From an uncultured Bacteroidales bacterium (GTDB lineage: Bacteria; Bacteroidota; Bacteroidia; Bacteroidales; UBA932), in contig CABUIX010000015.1 of NCBI GenBank assembly GCA_902491795.1, forward strand, positions 1 through 41,756: 41,756 nucleotides of DNA, read 5' to 3'. Made by a program: the position numbers and the translations under genes. The notes beneath the pieces were generated by a model. It saw only the letters and a list, made by a program, of their open reading frames with translations. It did no database searches and was not told the origin of the DNA. This document shows, in pieces, positions 31,697 to 39,262 of the stretch (the stretch's first letter is position 1; the number at the start of each line of letters is the position of its first letter).

Positions 31697-33622
31697 ATGG
31701 TTTCGATTGAAGATGTGACAGTTGCATACGGCGGCTACGTGCTGCTCGACAAAATAAATTTTCATATAAGCGACAACGACAAGATCGGTCTTGTCGGAAA
31801 GAACGGCGCGGGGAAATCCACTGTGCTCAAGCTGATATGCGGTCTGCAGACTCCGACTTCGGGAAGGATAGACAAGCCGGCAGACCTGAGCATCGGTTAC
31901 CTGCCTCAGATAATGGATCACCACAAGGGCAGGAGTGTTCTGGAAGAAGCTCTGACGGCGTTTGATGCCACCGCTGAACTTGAGAGGGAGATTGCCGACG
32001 TCACCAGGGAACTCGAGACAAGGACCGACTATGAGTCCGACGAGTATTCCGCCCTGATAGAAAGACTCACAAGCCTGCAGGACAGGCTTGACATAAGCTA
32101 CAGCGAACCTCCTGAGGTCCAGGCACGCAAGACTCTTCTCGGCCTCGGTTTCCGGGATGATGAACTCGGACGCAGGACGGAGACCTTCTCTCAGGGATGG
32201 AACATGCGTATTGAGCTGGCAAAGATTCTGCTGCGCAAGCCCAAGCTCATGCTGCTTGACGAGCCTACCAATCACCTTGACATTGAGTCAATAGAGTGGT
32301 TTGAGGACTATCTTAAGGGGAACCGCTGCTCTCTGCTTCTGGTGAGCCATGACAGGAGGTTTCTTGACAATGTGACCAACCGCACCGTGGAAATCATGCT
32401 CGGTCATGTGCACGACTACAAGGTTCCCTACAGCAAGTATCTGGAACTCAGGGCAGAGCGGCTGCAGCAGCAGACTGCGGCATACGAGAATCAGCAGAAG
32501 ATGATCCAGAAGACCGAGGAATTCATCCAGGCGTTCCGCTACAAGCCCACGAAGTCCAATCAGGTGCAGTCAAGGATCAAGGCGCTCGAGAAACTTGACA
32601 GGCTGGAGATTGACGAGACCGACAATGTGAAGCTCACGGTCAAGTTCCCTCCTGCTCCACGTTCCGGGGATGTCGTGTTCCGGGGAACGGACTTGACGGT
32701 CGGCTATCCGGGGAAGGTCGTGTTCAGCCATGCTAACATTGAGATAAAGAGGGGAGAGAAGGTCGCTTTCATCGGAAGGAACGGCGAGGGAAAAACGACC
32801 ATGATGCGTGTGGTCGCGGGAGAGCTGAGCCCGATTTCCGGCGAGGCCTGGCTTGGATACAATGTCGAGATCGGATATTATGCCCAGAATCAGGAGGATG
32901 TGCTTGACAAGAACGATACGGTGTATTCTACGCTTGACCGCATAGCCGTCGGTGACATTCGGACAAAGCTGCGTGACATCCTGGCTCAGTTCCTGTTCCG
33001 CGGTGAGGACATCGACAAGAAGGTCTCTGTATTGTCAGGAGGGGAGCGTGCCCGTCTTGGAATGGCCAAGCTGATGCTCCAGAGTCACAATCTGCTGGCC
33101 CTCGATGAACCCACGAATCATATGGACATCAAGTCCAAGGACATACTGAAGCAGGCCCTGAAGGCTTTCGACGGCACTTTGATTGTTGTCTCTCATGACC
33201 GTGATTTCCTGGACGGACTGGTGGACAAGATGTACGAATTCCGCGACGGGAAGGTTACGGAGCATCTCGGCAGCGTGAGCGACTTCCTGGAGAAGCGCAA
33301 GATTGAGGACCTGAAGGAGCTTGAGCGGAAATTTACCGTGCAGCCGTCCGCGTCTGACGACAAAAAGGAAGCAAAGTCTGTCCGCAAGGCCGCTGACGAA
33401 GAAAGGCGACAGTACAGCAGGGAAGATAGAAAGAAAAAGAACAGAATTTCTTATCTTGAAGCCGAAATCGGCAAACTCGAGGGGAGGATGAAGGAAATTG
33501 AGTCCGTGCTCTCGGCTCCCAAGAGCACGGATGACATTATGGAGCTCACGCGCAGCTATCTTGAGCTCAAGCGTGAACTCGACACCATGACCGAAGAGTG
33601 GGCCGAACTGATGGAGGATTGA
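31697..33622 (+). CDS. ABC-F family ATPase (Uup/EttA-like)
   Basis: This 641-residue soluble protein has two ATPase domains and no membrane part. Domain 1 has Walker A GKNGAGKS, signature FSQGWNMR and LLDEPTNHLD. Domain 2 has GRNGEGKT, LSGGERARLGMAK and ALDEPTNHMD. The ABC-F linker (about 240-305, with KPTKSNQVQSRIKALEKLDR) lies between them, and a C-terminal coiled coil (about 555-641) as in Uup follows. ABC-F proteins act on ribosomes; whether this one is a translation factor or an antibiotic-resistance type is not decided. Confidence 0.93.
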   Translation: MVSIEDVTVAYGGYVLLDKINFHISDNDKIGLVGKNGAGKSTVLKLICGLQTPTSGRIDKPADLSIGYLPQIMDHHKGRSVLEEALTAFDATAELEREIADVTRELETRTDYESDEYSALIERLTSLQDRLDISYSEPPEVQARKTLLGLGFRDDELGRRTETFSQGWNMRIELAKILLRKPKLMLLDEPTNHLDIESIEWFEDYLKGNRCSLLLVSHDRRFLDNVTNRTVEIMLGHVHDYKVPYSKYLELRAERLQQQTAAYENQQKMIQKTEEFIQAFRYKPTKSNQVQSRIKALEKLDRLEIDETDNVKLTVKFPPAPRSGDVVFRGTDLTVGYPGKVVFSHANIEIKRGEKVAFIGRNGEGKTTMMRVVAGELSPISGEAWLGYNVEIGYYAQNQEDVLDKNDTVYSTLDRIAVGDIRTKLRDILAQFLFRGEDIDKKVSVLSGGERARLGMAKLMLQSHNLLALDEPTNHMDIKSKDILKQALKAFDGTLIVVSHDRDFLDGLVDKMYEFRDGKVTEHLGSVSDFLEKRKIEDLKELERKFTVQPSASDDKKEAKSVRKAADEERRQYSREDRKKKNRISYLEAEIGKLEGRMKEIESVLSAPKSTDDIMELTRSYLELKRELDTMTEEWAELMED

Positions 33623-33624
33623 TC

Positions 33625-34587
33625 ATGATACCAAGATTCAGTAATTTTCTGCCCTTCGTGGCAGTGTTTGCCTCTGCCGGAATCCTGAGTGCGCAGACTG
33701 TGCAGCTCAACCGTGATCTTGAAGCTTTTTCGCGCGTGGAGGTCTCCGGTTCGTTCCTTGTCGAGATGCATGAGGGACAGGATTATTCTGTCAGCATTAC
33801 GGTTGATGAAATGCTTCAGAACTATGTCCAGGCCTATGTTGAAGGCGGAAAGCTCAAGGTATATCTTGACGAGAAGAAACTGTCTCCCGATGTCCGCAGA
33901 CACTATCGCAGCCGGATGTCGGACGAGCCTGTGCTACGTGCCGGAATAACTGTTCCTCCGGTCATCCGGTCCTTGTCGATGGACGGAAATACGGTTCTCG
34001 AGAGTATTTCGGGCAATGTTTTTTCCTCTGATTCGGCAAGGTTTTTCCTGTCAGGAGAATCAAGGATAGCCGACATGTCGCTGAAGGGCAGCGACAATGT
34101 CCAGATAAGGCTTGACCGGCGCAGCAGTGCTGATTTATCGGTGGAATGTTCCGGTTTCCATGCCGAACTGAACGGAAGTTCCAATGCAGAGTTCAATGCG
34201 GAATGCAGTGAGGGCTCCGTTGTCATGACGGCAAACTCTTCCTGTGTATGGAATGGAAAGACCGATGATCTGAAAGTTCATGCGAGAGGCACCAGCCGTT
34301 CGATATTGAACGGCGAAAGCGCATCGGCGGAGTATGTTGTCGCAGGTTCGGCGGACATCAATGCCGAGAATTTGGAAGTCGTTGACGCCAAGGTGGACAT
34401 GACCGGATTCTGTTCCCTGACGCAGTCTGCTTCAGGCAGCCTGTTCCTGGAAATGAGCAACGGTGCACGTCTGGTCTACAAGAATTCTCCTGTATTCTTC
34501 ATCAGTTCAGTGAAGAATTCCAGCATCTTACGTTATTTTGATGATCCGACGAACAGCTACGATGACAGTAATAGACGCACATTGTGA
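33625..34587 (+). CDS. DUF2807 secreted protein (second copy in window)
   Basis: This 320-residue protein has a signal peptide (MIPRFSNFLPFVAVFASAG, then ILSAQ) and no lipobox Cys. The mature part is a beta-repeat DUF2807 domain; the opening 'LEAFSRVEVSGSFLVEM' is the family's first strand pair. Ser is very frequent. It starts 2 bp after the ABC-F gene and overlaps the dipeptidase start by 26 bp. It is more diverged than the copy at 15218-15931 and lacks the regular SGAG turns. Confidence 0.85.
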   Translation: MIPRFSNFLPFVAVFASAGILSAQTVQLNRDLEAFSRVEVSGSFLVEMHEGQDYSVSITVDEMLQNYVQAYVEGGKLKVYLDEKKLSPDVRRHYRSRMSDEPVLRAGITVPPVIRSLSMDGNTVLESISGNVFSSDSARFFLSGESRIADMSLKGSDNVQIRLDRRSSADLSVECSGFHAELNGSSNAEFNAECSEGSVVMTANSSCVWNGKTDDLKVHARGTSRSILNGESASAEYVVAGSADINAENLEVVDAKVDMTGFCSLTQSASGSLFLEMSNGARLVYKNSPVFFISSVKNSSILRYFDDPTNSYDDSNRRTL

Positions 34588-35638
34588 CGCTCCTTCCCAG
34601 ATGTCCAGACTGAGAAACTACAGACTGGACAATCCGGATGCACAGGTTGATTTTCCGAAGATGCTTCGCGGGGGAGTGAACGCCTCCTTTTTTGCCGCAT
34701 ATGTCCCGGCTGACCTTGAAGGGGAGGCTGCGACTGCACATGCGGAGAGACTGCTTGACATTCTTGACCGCCAGATGGCGGAGAATGCGGATATTGCGGC
34801 ATACGCGCGCTGCGCAGGAGGAATCGGCAGAAACCGGCGGGCCGGCAAGATTTCCGTCATCGCCTGCATCGAGAACGCTTCTGCTCTGAACGGCTCACTG
34901 GAGCGTCTGAAATATTTCTACAAACGGGGAGTGCGGTACATTACCCTTACCCACAGTGCTGACAATGATGTGGCCGACAGTTGTACCGGCCATGGCCGCT
35001 GGGGTGGTCTGAGTCCTTTCGGGCGCGAACTGGTGCCGGCCATGAACCATATCGGTATGCTGATTGACCTGGCTCATTCCTCGGAGTCAACGATGAAGGA
35101 TGTAATCGGACTTTCTGCGCATCCTGTCGCATACACTCACGGATGTTGCCGTTCCCTTGCCTCGCACAAAAGGAACATTTCAGACGAAATGATCCGTGCA
35201 ATCAGCGAACACGGTGGTGTGGTGTGCATAAGCATATATCCATGTTTTCTGGATGATGAGTTCGTGCGCGTTCTTGATGAATCAGGCCTGGAGTCACAGA
35301 TGTCGGTCGAGTCGGAATTCATCAAGGATCCAGGGAATCCGGAAAAAATTGCCGCATGGGCAGAAGTCAGAAAGCGCCTTGCCGCGTTGCCGAGACCTTC
35401 GGTTTCAAGAGTGGCCGATCATATTGAGCATGCCGTTAGTGTGGGCGGAATTGACCATGTGGGCATCGGAACTGACTATGACGGAATAGAGGTCACGGCT
35501 TCTGGACTTGAGGACATATCAGGATTCGGCCTGATTTTCGATGAACTGCGCAAGCGGGGATTCTCGCGCAGAGACATCACAAAAATTGCGGGAGAGAATA
35601 TGCTGAATCTGATGAAAATAGTCAGAAAACGCGTTTAA
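34562..35638 (+). CDS. Membrane-dipeptidase-type peptidase (renal dipeptidase, M19)
   Basis: This zinc dipeptidase has 358 residues. The metal motif is DAHCD (His7, Asp9), followed by 'YITLTHSADNDVADS', 'LIDLAHSSEST' (zinc His) and 'VAYTHGCCRSL', with the C-terminal 'HVGIGTDYDG' loop supplying the active-site Asp. There is no signal peptide, so it is cytoplasmic. ATG 34562 starts directly at the TIM-barrel strand TVIDAHCD. It ends in the hairpin shared with the convergent CinA-family gene. Confidence 0.93.
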   Translation: MTVIDAHCDAPSQMSRLRNYRLDNPDAQVDFPKMLRGGVNASFFAAYVPADLEGEAATAHAERLLDILDRQMAENADIAAYARCAGGIGRNRRAGKISVIACIENASALNGSLERLKYFYKRGVRYITLTHSADNDVADSCTGHGRWGGLSPFGRELVPAMNHIGMLIDLAHSSESTMKDVIGLSAHPVAYTHGCCRSLASHKRNISDEMIRAISEHGGVVCISIYPCFLDDEFVRVLDESGLESQMSVESEFIKDPGNPEKIAAWAEVRKRLAALPRPSVSRVADHIEHAVSVGGIDHVGIGTDYDGIEVTASGLEDISGFGLIFDELRKRGFSRRDITKIAGENMLNLMKIVRKRV

Positions 35639-35672
35639 CATTTTTGTTATAAGTTAAAACAAAAATGTTAAA
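35634..35672. terminator. Bidirectional AT-rich hairpin containing both convergent stop codons
   Basis: A perfect 15-bp inverted repeat (35634-35648 and 35658-35672, loop of 9) is built so that the TAA of the dipeptidase (35636-35638) and the TAA of the CinA-family gene (35668-35670, minus) lie in its two arms. T-runs on either strand support termination both ways. Confidence 0.75.
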
Positions 35673-36150
35673 TTGATTGTTTTTCAATCTGTTCTGCCAT
35701 AAACTCCAGTGCTGCCTTTGCGAATTGGCGGATGTTGCCTTTTCTGCCGAGATTGCAGTTGTAGATTTCAGTTGAAGTGCCGTTCGGCCCGCTGGCAGCT
35801 ATCCATACGGTGCCTTCAGGGTAGTGTCCGTCTCCGCCTTCCGCAAGTCCGGTTGTCGCGACTGAATAAGTGCTTCCGGTAACGCGTCTGATTCCTTCGG
35901 CCATGGCTGCTGCCACTTCGGAACTCACGACTCCGAATCTCTGTATTGTTTCGGCCGGGACACCGAGAATTTTTTCCTTGACGGGTATTGCGTACGAGGT
36001 TACTGATCCCAGATAATATTCGGATGATCCGGAAACTGTCGTGATCAGGTGGGATATCTCTCCGCCGGTGCAGGATTCGGCTGCGCTCAAGGTTTTCCCG
36101 CTCCCTTTAAGCATCGAGGCAATCTTGTATTGTATTTTCTGTTTCATCAT
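35668..36150 (-). CDS. pncC: CinA-family nicotinamide-nucleotide amidohydrolase
   Basis: This 160-residue stand-alone C-terminal CinA domain deamidates nicotinamide mononucleotide in pyridine-nucleotide salvage (family knowledge). Motifs: LSAAESCTGG near residue 21, 'VTSYAIPVKEKILGV', 'GVVSSEVAAAMAEG' and 'ATTGLAEGG', closing with 'EGTVWIA'. The MoaB-like N-terminal domain of full CinA is absent. It overlaps the end of the upstream dihydroorotate-dehydrogenase-like gene by 44 bp; a start at 36114 would reduce this but would cut a conserved helix. Confidence 0.93.
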   Translation of the reverse strand: MMKQKIQYKIASMLKGSGKTLSAAESCTGGEISHLITTVSGSSEYYLGSVTSYAIPVKEKILGVPAETIQRFGVVSSEVAAAMAEGIRRVTGSTYSVATTGLAEGGDGHYPEGTVWIAASGPNGTSTEIYNCNLGRKGNIRQFAKAALEFMAEQIEKQSI

Positions 36151-36970
36151 TGCTTGTTTTTGTCACGGACTGTGTCTGGTCTCCGGCTTTCTGGAGCCTT
36201 TTCAGTATTCTGCGCACTATGCCAGGACCTTCACGTACGAGTCCGGTCCGCACTTCAATAAGCGCAGCTCCGGCATTCAGTGCCTCCAGCGCCTGCTCCG
36301 GGGTGTCTATATGGTTGTTGGCGATCAGAGCCAGCCGCCCTTTCGAAAGCTCGTGAATGTGCTTGAGCTGATTCAGGTCACGTGTCTCGATTCCGTCGAT
36401 GCTGTTCAGCCTGCAGTAGCCTACAATGTCCTCGAGCTGGTTGCCTGTCAGAGTAGGGGGAATCTTCAGAACTATCGGCCGGTAGACCGGTTCGGCAATT
36501 CTCGCGTCAAGAAGCGGCCCGACCTGGTCTGTAGAAAAATCTTCAGGCAGCTCAACAACGAAAAAGTCACAGAAATCGTAGGCCAGAGTGAAGGCTGTCA
36601 GGTAGTCGGTGGCGATGCATGCAGCGAGTATGTTGTGCTTTGGATCCTCATGAAGATGCCGGAGTGCACGGCGTATTCCGGCGGCATCCATAGGCCCCAT
36701 TTCTACAAAGCTGAAACCGAGGTTCCCGAGGTCATTGTACAGTTCGCCGTGAATGTCCAGTCCGGCTCCGAGACCTATAGGGTGGTTGAACTGAATTCCG
36801 AAAACTTCTTTCTGCAGTATGGTCGGACGGTTGCGGTACAGACATCGTGTCAGCCAGCGGCCGAGGGGCAGCCTGCCGACAAGCCTGAAATATCTCAGGC
36901 TTATCATGGAGGCTTTCTCCAGATCCATCCGGCGGACCAGCGGCTTTATCAGAATGTCGTATGCGCTCAT
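36107..36970 (-). CDS. Dihydroorotate-dehydrogenase-like protein lacking catalytic motifs
   Basis: This 287-residue protein clearly belongs to the class 2 PyrD fold: the N-terminal helices, the first barrel strand FNHPIGLGAGLDIHGE, 'LGNLGFSFVEMGPM', 'PIVLKIPPTLT' and the C-terminal 'GLVREGPGIVRRILKRL' align with PyrD. However, the orotate loop (NRMGFNN in E. coli), the NISSPNTPGLR segment with the catalytic Ser, the NTT motif and the FMN-phosphate GVGGI loop are replaced (VELPEDFSTD, ETRDL, IANNHI). The protein is also ~45 residues shorter. It is probably not an active dihydroorotate dehydrogenase; its real role is unknown. Operon: XRE regulator, this gene, pncC. Confidence 0.8.
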   Translation of the reverse strand: MSAYDILIKPLVRRMDLEKASMISLRYFRLVGRLPLGRWLTRCLYRNRPTILQKEVFGIQFNHPIGLGAGLDIHGELYNDLGNLGFSFVEMGPMDAAGIRRALRHLHEDPKHNILAACIATDYLTAFTLAYDFCDFFVVELPEDFSTDQVGPLLDARIAEPVYRPIVLKIPPTLTGNQLEDIVGYCRLNSIDGIETRDLNQLKHIHELSKGRLALIANNHIDTPEQALEALNAGAALIEVRTGLVREGPGIVRRILKRLQKAGDQTQSVTKTSNDETENTIQDCLDA

Positions 36971-36977
36971 CGGGAGG

Positions 36978-36985
36978 CAAATATA
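36978..36985 (-). promoter_or_regulatory. Promoter -7 box abutting the PyrD-like start
   Basis: TATATTTG on the minus strand, perfect consensus, ends seven bases before the ATG at 36970 in the 19-bp gap after the XRE gene. Another possible leaderless start; no -33 TTG seen. Confidence 0.45.
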
Positions 36986-36989
36986 GACA

Positions 36990-37502
36990 TTATTTCATTT
37001 CCTGATAAGTGTTGTCGTCGTAGAAGATGACGACCTTTGTTATCCTTCGTGCTGACGGTGCGGCGCTGGCTGCCGTATTTCTGCCGGAAACCGCCGTTTC
37101 AGGCAGCTTGTCATTTCCTCCTGAGTGCTTCGTTCTGCTTGTCCTTGATCCTTCATCGATGTCCTGCGCCGGCATTCCGGAAAAAAGGTCCGCATCCTGC
37201 AGATTTGATCCGGCTTCTGACATGGAGTCAGAGTTATCGGATTCTGACGTCGCGGCGGAGGGGACTGCAACGTAGCTTTCCTGTGTCTGGCCGTTGCCGT
37301 ACATGCGGCCCTTGCCCGTTATCAGCCAGGTGAGATTCAGGTTGGGATAGTGGCGGGCGATATTTGTGAAAAATTCGAATCCGGGTTTGTTGCGGCCGGA
37401 GAGGATATGCGAGATGCTCGCCCTGGCGACTCCTATAGTGTCGGCGAACTGTGACTGGCTTATGTTTTCGGCCAGGAGAAACTGCTTCAGACGGTTGTTC
37501 AT
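36990..37502 (-). CDS. XRE-family helix-turn-helix regulator
   Basis: This 170-residue DNA-binding protein has an HTH in residues 1-65 (QSQFADTIGVARASISHILS). A low-complexity Ser/Ala/Asp-rich linker (about 75-150) and the short C-terminal motif ITKVVIFYDDNTYQEM follow, the latter seen in this Bacteroidetes XRE group. No peptidase or ligand domain. Its promoter carries the near-palindrome TTACA-AA-TGTAA over the -7 box, so autorepression is likely. Confidence 0.9.
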   Translation of the reverse strand: MNNRLKQFLLAENISQSQFADTIGVARASISHILSGRNKPGFEFFTNIARHYPNLNLTWLITGKGRMYGNGQTQESYVAVPSAATSESDNSDSMSEAGSNLQDADLFSGMPAQDIDEGSRTSRTKHSGGNDKLPETAVSGRNTAASAAPSARRITKVVIFYDDNTYQEMK

Positions 37503-37521
37503 TTTGTGAATGCTGTCTTTA

Positions 37522-37552
37522 CAAATGTAACCGATATTTTCGACATCAGCAA
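37522..37552 (-). promoter_or_regulatory. Promoter of the XRE operon with overlapping palindrome
   Basis: On the minus strand: TTG (37552-37550), 20 bp, TACATTTG (37529-37522), full consensus. TTACA-AA-TGTAA (37519-37530) covers the -7 box and is a candidate operator; a related TTACA-CA-TGTTAA lies at 37556-37568. Confidence 0.75.
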
Positions 37553-37948
37553 ATTTTACACATGTTAACTGTTAGGGGATTGTTGATAAATTGTGTATAA
37601 CAGATACTGCGAAAAATATGAGGTTATAGGATGTAAATATTTGATTTTTCATTATATATATTTGCATTTCGCAGTGTTTTTCTGTTACCGCAGCAAAATT
37701 GCCTGAAATTCCGGGTTGCAGTACTAATCAAAACAATCAGGTAAATGCAATAAATTGGTGATTTTCACATAGTTATATATTAAATTCACACTATATAAGC
37801 CGTGCTTATTTTACAGAAATAAATTCCTCTGATTACAAGTTTGAATAGGGGTAAATTTTACAAAAGTTCGATGCTATGTTTGGAAATGTAACCATCAATT
37901 TCATTTTGTAAACCAACTGCGGCAAGACAGAAACCGCCCGATGAAACC
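37553..37948. other. AT-rich divergent intergenic region with two DnaA-box matches
   Basis: This stretch holds no reading frame. It contains two exact matches to the DnaA box TTWTNCACA: TTTTACACA (37554-37562, plus) and TTATACACA (37592-37600, minus). A 9-bp perfect inverted repeat ACTGCGAAA / TTTCGCAGT (37606-37614 and 37667-37675) frames ~50 bp of A/T, including a plus-strand TATATTTG -7 box at 37657-37664. Further copies of ATTTTACA occur near 37808 and 37857. The genes on both sides point away from it. A replication origin or a cluster of regulator sites are the two readings; neither is proven. Confidence 0.35.
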
Positions 37949-38006
37949 TTGTACCGCTGGCGGGAGTATATATATTTGACGGAATGTTAAACTTCAGTTA
38001 AATTTG
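37949..38006 (+). promoter_or_regulatory. Nested tandem promoters of queA
   Basis: P1: TTG (37949-37951), 19 bp, TATATTTG (37971-37978). P2: TTG (37976-37978), 20 bp, TAAATTTG (37999-38006). The TTG of P2 is the end of P1's -7 box, so the two cannot be occupied together. P2 gives a leader of ~13 nt, P1 of ~40 nt. Confidence 0.75.
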
Positions 38007-38025
38007 TAAAATTAGACTTGACGAG

Positions 38026-39234
38026 ATGATACCTGAAATACGAATTGAGGACTACTCATATGATCTGCCGGAAGAGAGAATAGCCAAATATCCTCTCTCC
38101 GAGCGGGATTCTTCCAAACTGTTGATTTACAAGGACGGAGACATTCGTGACAGCGTGTTCCGCAAGCTGCCTGAGGAGCTCCCTTCCGATGCAATAATGG
38201 TTTTCAACGACACCAAGGTCGTTCCTGCCAGATTGTTTTTCCGCCGGTCTACCGGTGCTCATATAGAGATATTTTGTCTGGAACCGGATACGCCGGCTGA
38301 ATACGACCGCAATTTTGCGTCGGATTCCACCTGCCGCTGGAAATGCGTGATCGGTAATGCAAAGCGCTGGAAAGACGATGTCCTGAACTTTGATGCCGGC
38401 CAGACCGATGCAGCCGCTCTTGACCTCAAGGCATCGCTGGTTTCTCGGGAAGGACAGACAGGAGTTGTTGAATTTACCTGGAGTGGCGGTTTTCCGTTCT
38501 CAAAAGTACTTGAAATGTGCGGGCAGGTTCCGATACCGCCATATCTGAACCGCAGGACGGAGGAAATAGATCTCGAGCGATATCAGACTCTGTATGCCAA
38601 GTTCAGGGGCTCTGTAGCCGCTCCTACCGCCGGTCTGCATTTTACTGACCGTGTGCTTGACGAGATCAAGTCGAAGGGAATTGATGTGGAAGAGATATGT
38701 CTGCACGTGGGTGCCGGGACTTTCCTGCCGGTAAAGAGTTCCCTGATATCCGGGCACCCCATGCACCGTGAGCCGTTCTCTGTCAGCCTTTCGCTGCTCA
38801 AGCTGCTTCGTGACAGCAAGAAGCCGGTAATTGCAGTAGGGACAACGTCTGTCCGTACTCTTGAGTCTCTGTACTATGAGGGAGTGTCTCTGATTCGCAC
38901 AGGAAAATTGGCTGAGATTGCCCAATGGGCTCCTTACACGGAAGAGTATCCTTACAGCCGGGAGGAATCCTTTGACGCAATTGTCCGTTATCTCGAAGAC
39001 AATGGACTTGACCGTCTGGTGACAGGTACTCGCATTATAATTGTCCCCGGTTTCCGGTTCAGGGTGACCGACATGATGGTTACCAATTTCCATCAGCCTC
39101 AAAGCACGCTGCTTCTGCTGATCTCGGCATTTGTTGCCGGAGACTGGAAAAACATTTACCGGCATGCTCTTGACGGAGGCTACCGATTCCTGAGCTATGG
39201 GGACAGTTCGCTTCTTTACAGGAGAGACAAGTGA
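38026..39234 (+). CDS. queA: S-adenosylmethionine:tRNA ribosyltransferase-isomerase QueA
   Basis: QueA moves the ribosyl part of S-adenosylmethionine onto preQ1-modified tRNA to make epoxyqueuosine. It has 402 residues. Conserved blocks: 'YDLPEERIAKYPLSERDSSK' at the N-terminus, 'MVFNDTKVVPARL', 'PTAGLHFTDRVLDEI', 'HVGAGTFLPVK' and 'TNFHQPQSTLLLL' near the C-terminus. It has the strongest promoter region on the right side of the window and is followed by the acyltransferase gene after 28 bp. Confidence 0.97.
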   Translation: MIPEIRIEDYSYDLPEERIAKYPLSERDSSKLLIYKDGDIRDSVFRKLPEELPSDAIMVFNDTKVVPARLFFRRSTGAHIEIFCLEPDTPAEYDRNFASDSTCRWKCVIGNAKRWKDDVLNFDAGQTDAAALDLKASLVSREGQTGVVEFTWSGGFPFSKVLEMCGQVPIPPYLNRRTEEIDLERYQTLYAKFRGSVAAPTAGLHFTDRVLDEIKSKGIDVEEICLHVGAGTFLPVKSSLISGHPMHREPFSVSLSLLKLLRDSKKPVIAVGTTSVRTLESLYYEGVSLIRTGKLAEIAQWAPYTEEYPYSREESFDAIVRYLEDNGLDRLVTGTRIIIVPGFRFRVTDMMVTNFHQPQSTLLLLISAFVAGDWKNIYRHALDGGYRFLSYGDSSLLYRRDK

Positions 39235-39262
39235 TACATTGATTGACATAATTCAGTATTTT

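Noticed and set aside
31241..32275. Long minus-strand open frame opposite the CBM9-like and ABC-F genes
   Set aside because: Spans two well-supported genes on the other strand and has no family resemblance.
36041..37030. Long plus-strand open frame opposite the PyrD-like and CinA-family genes
   Set aside because: Composition follows the minus-strand genes, both of which have recognisable families; considered an antisense shadow.
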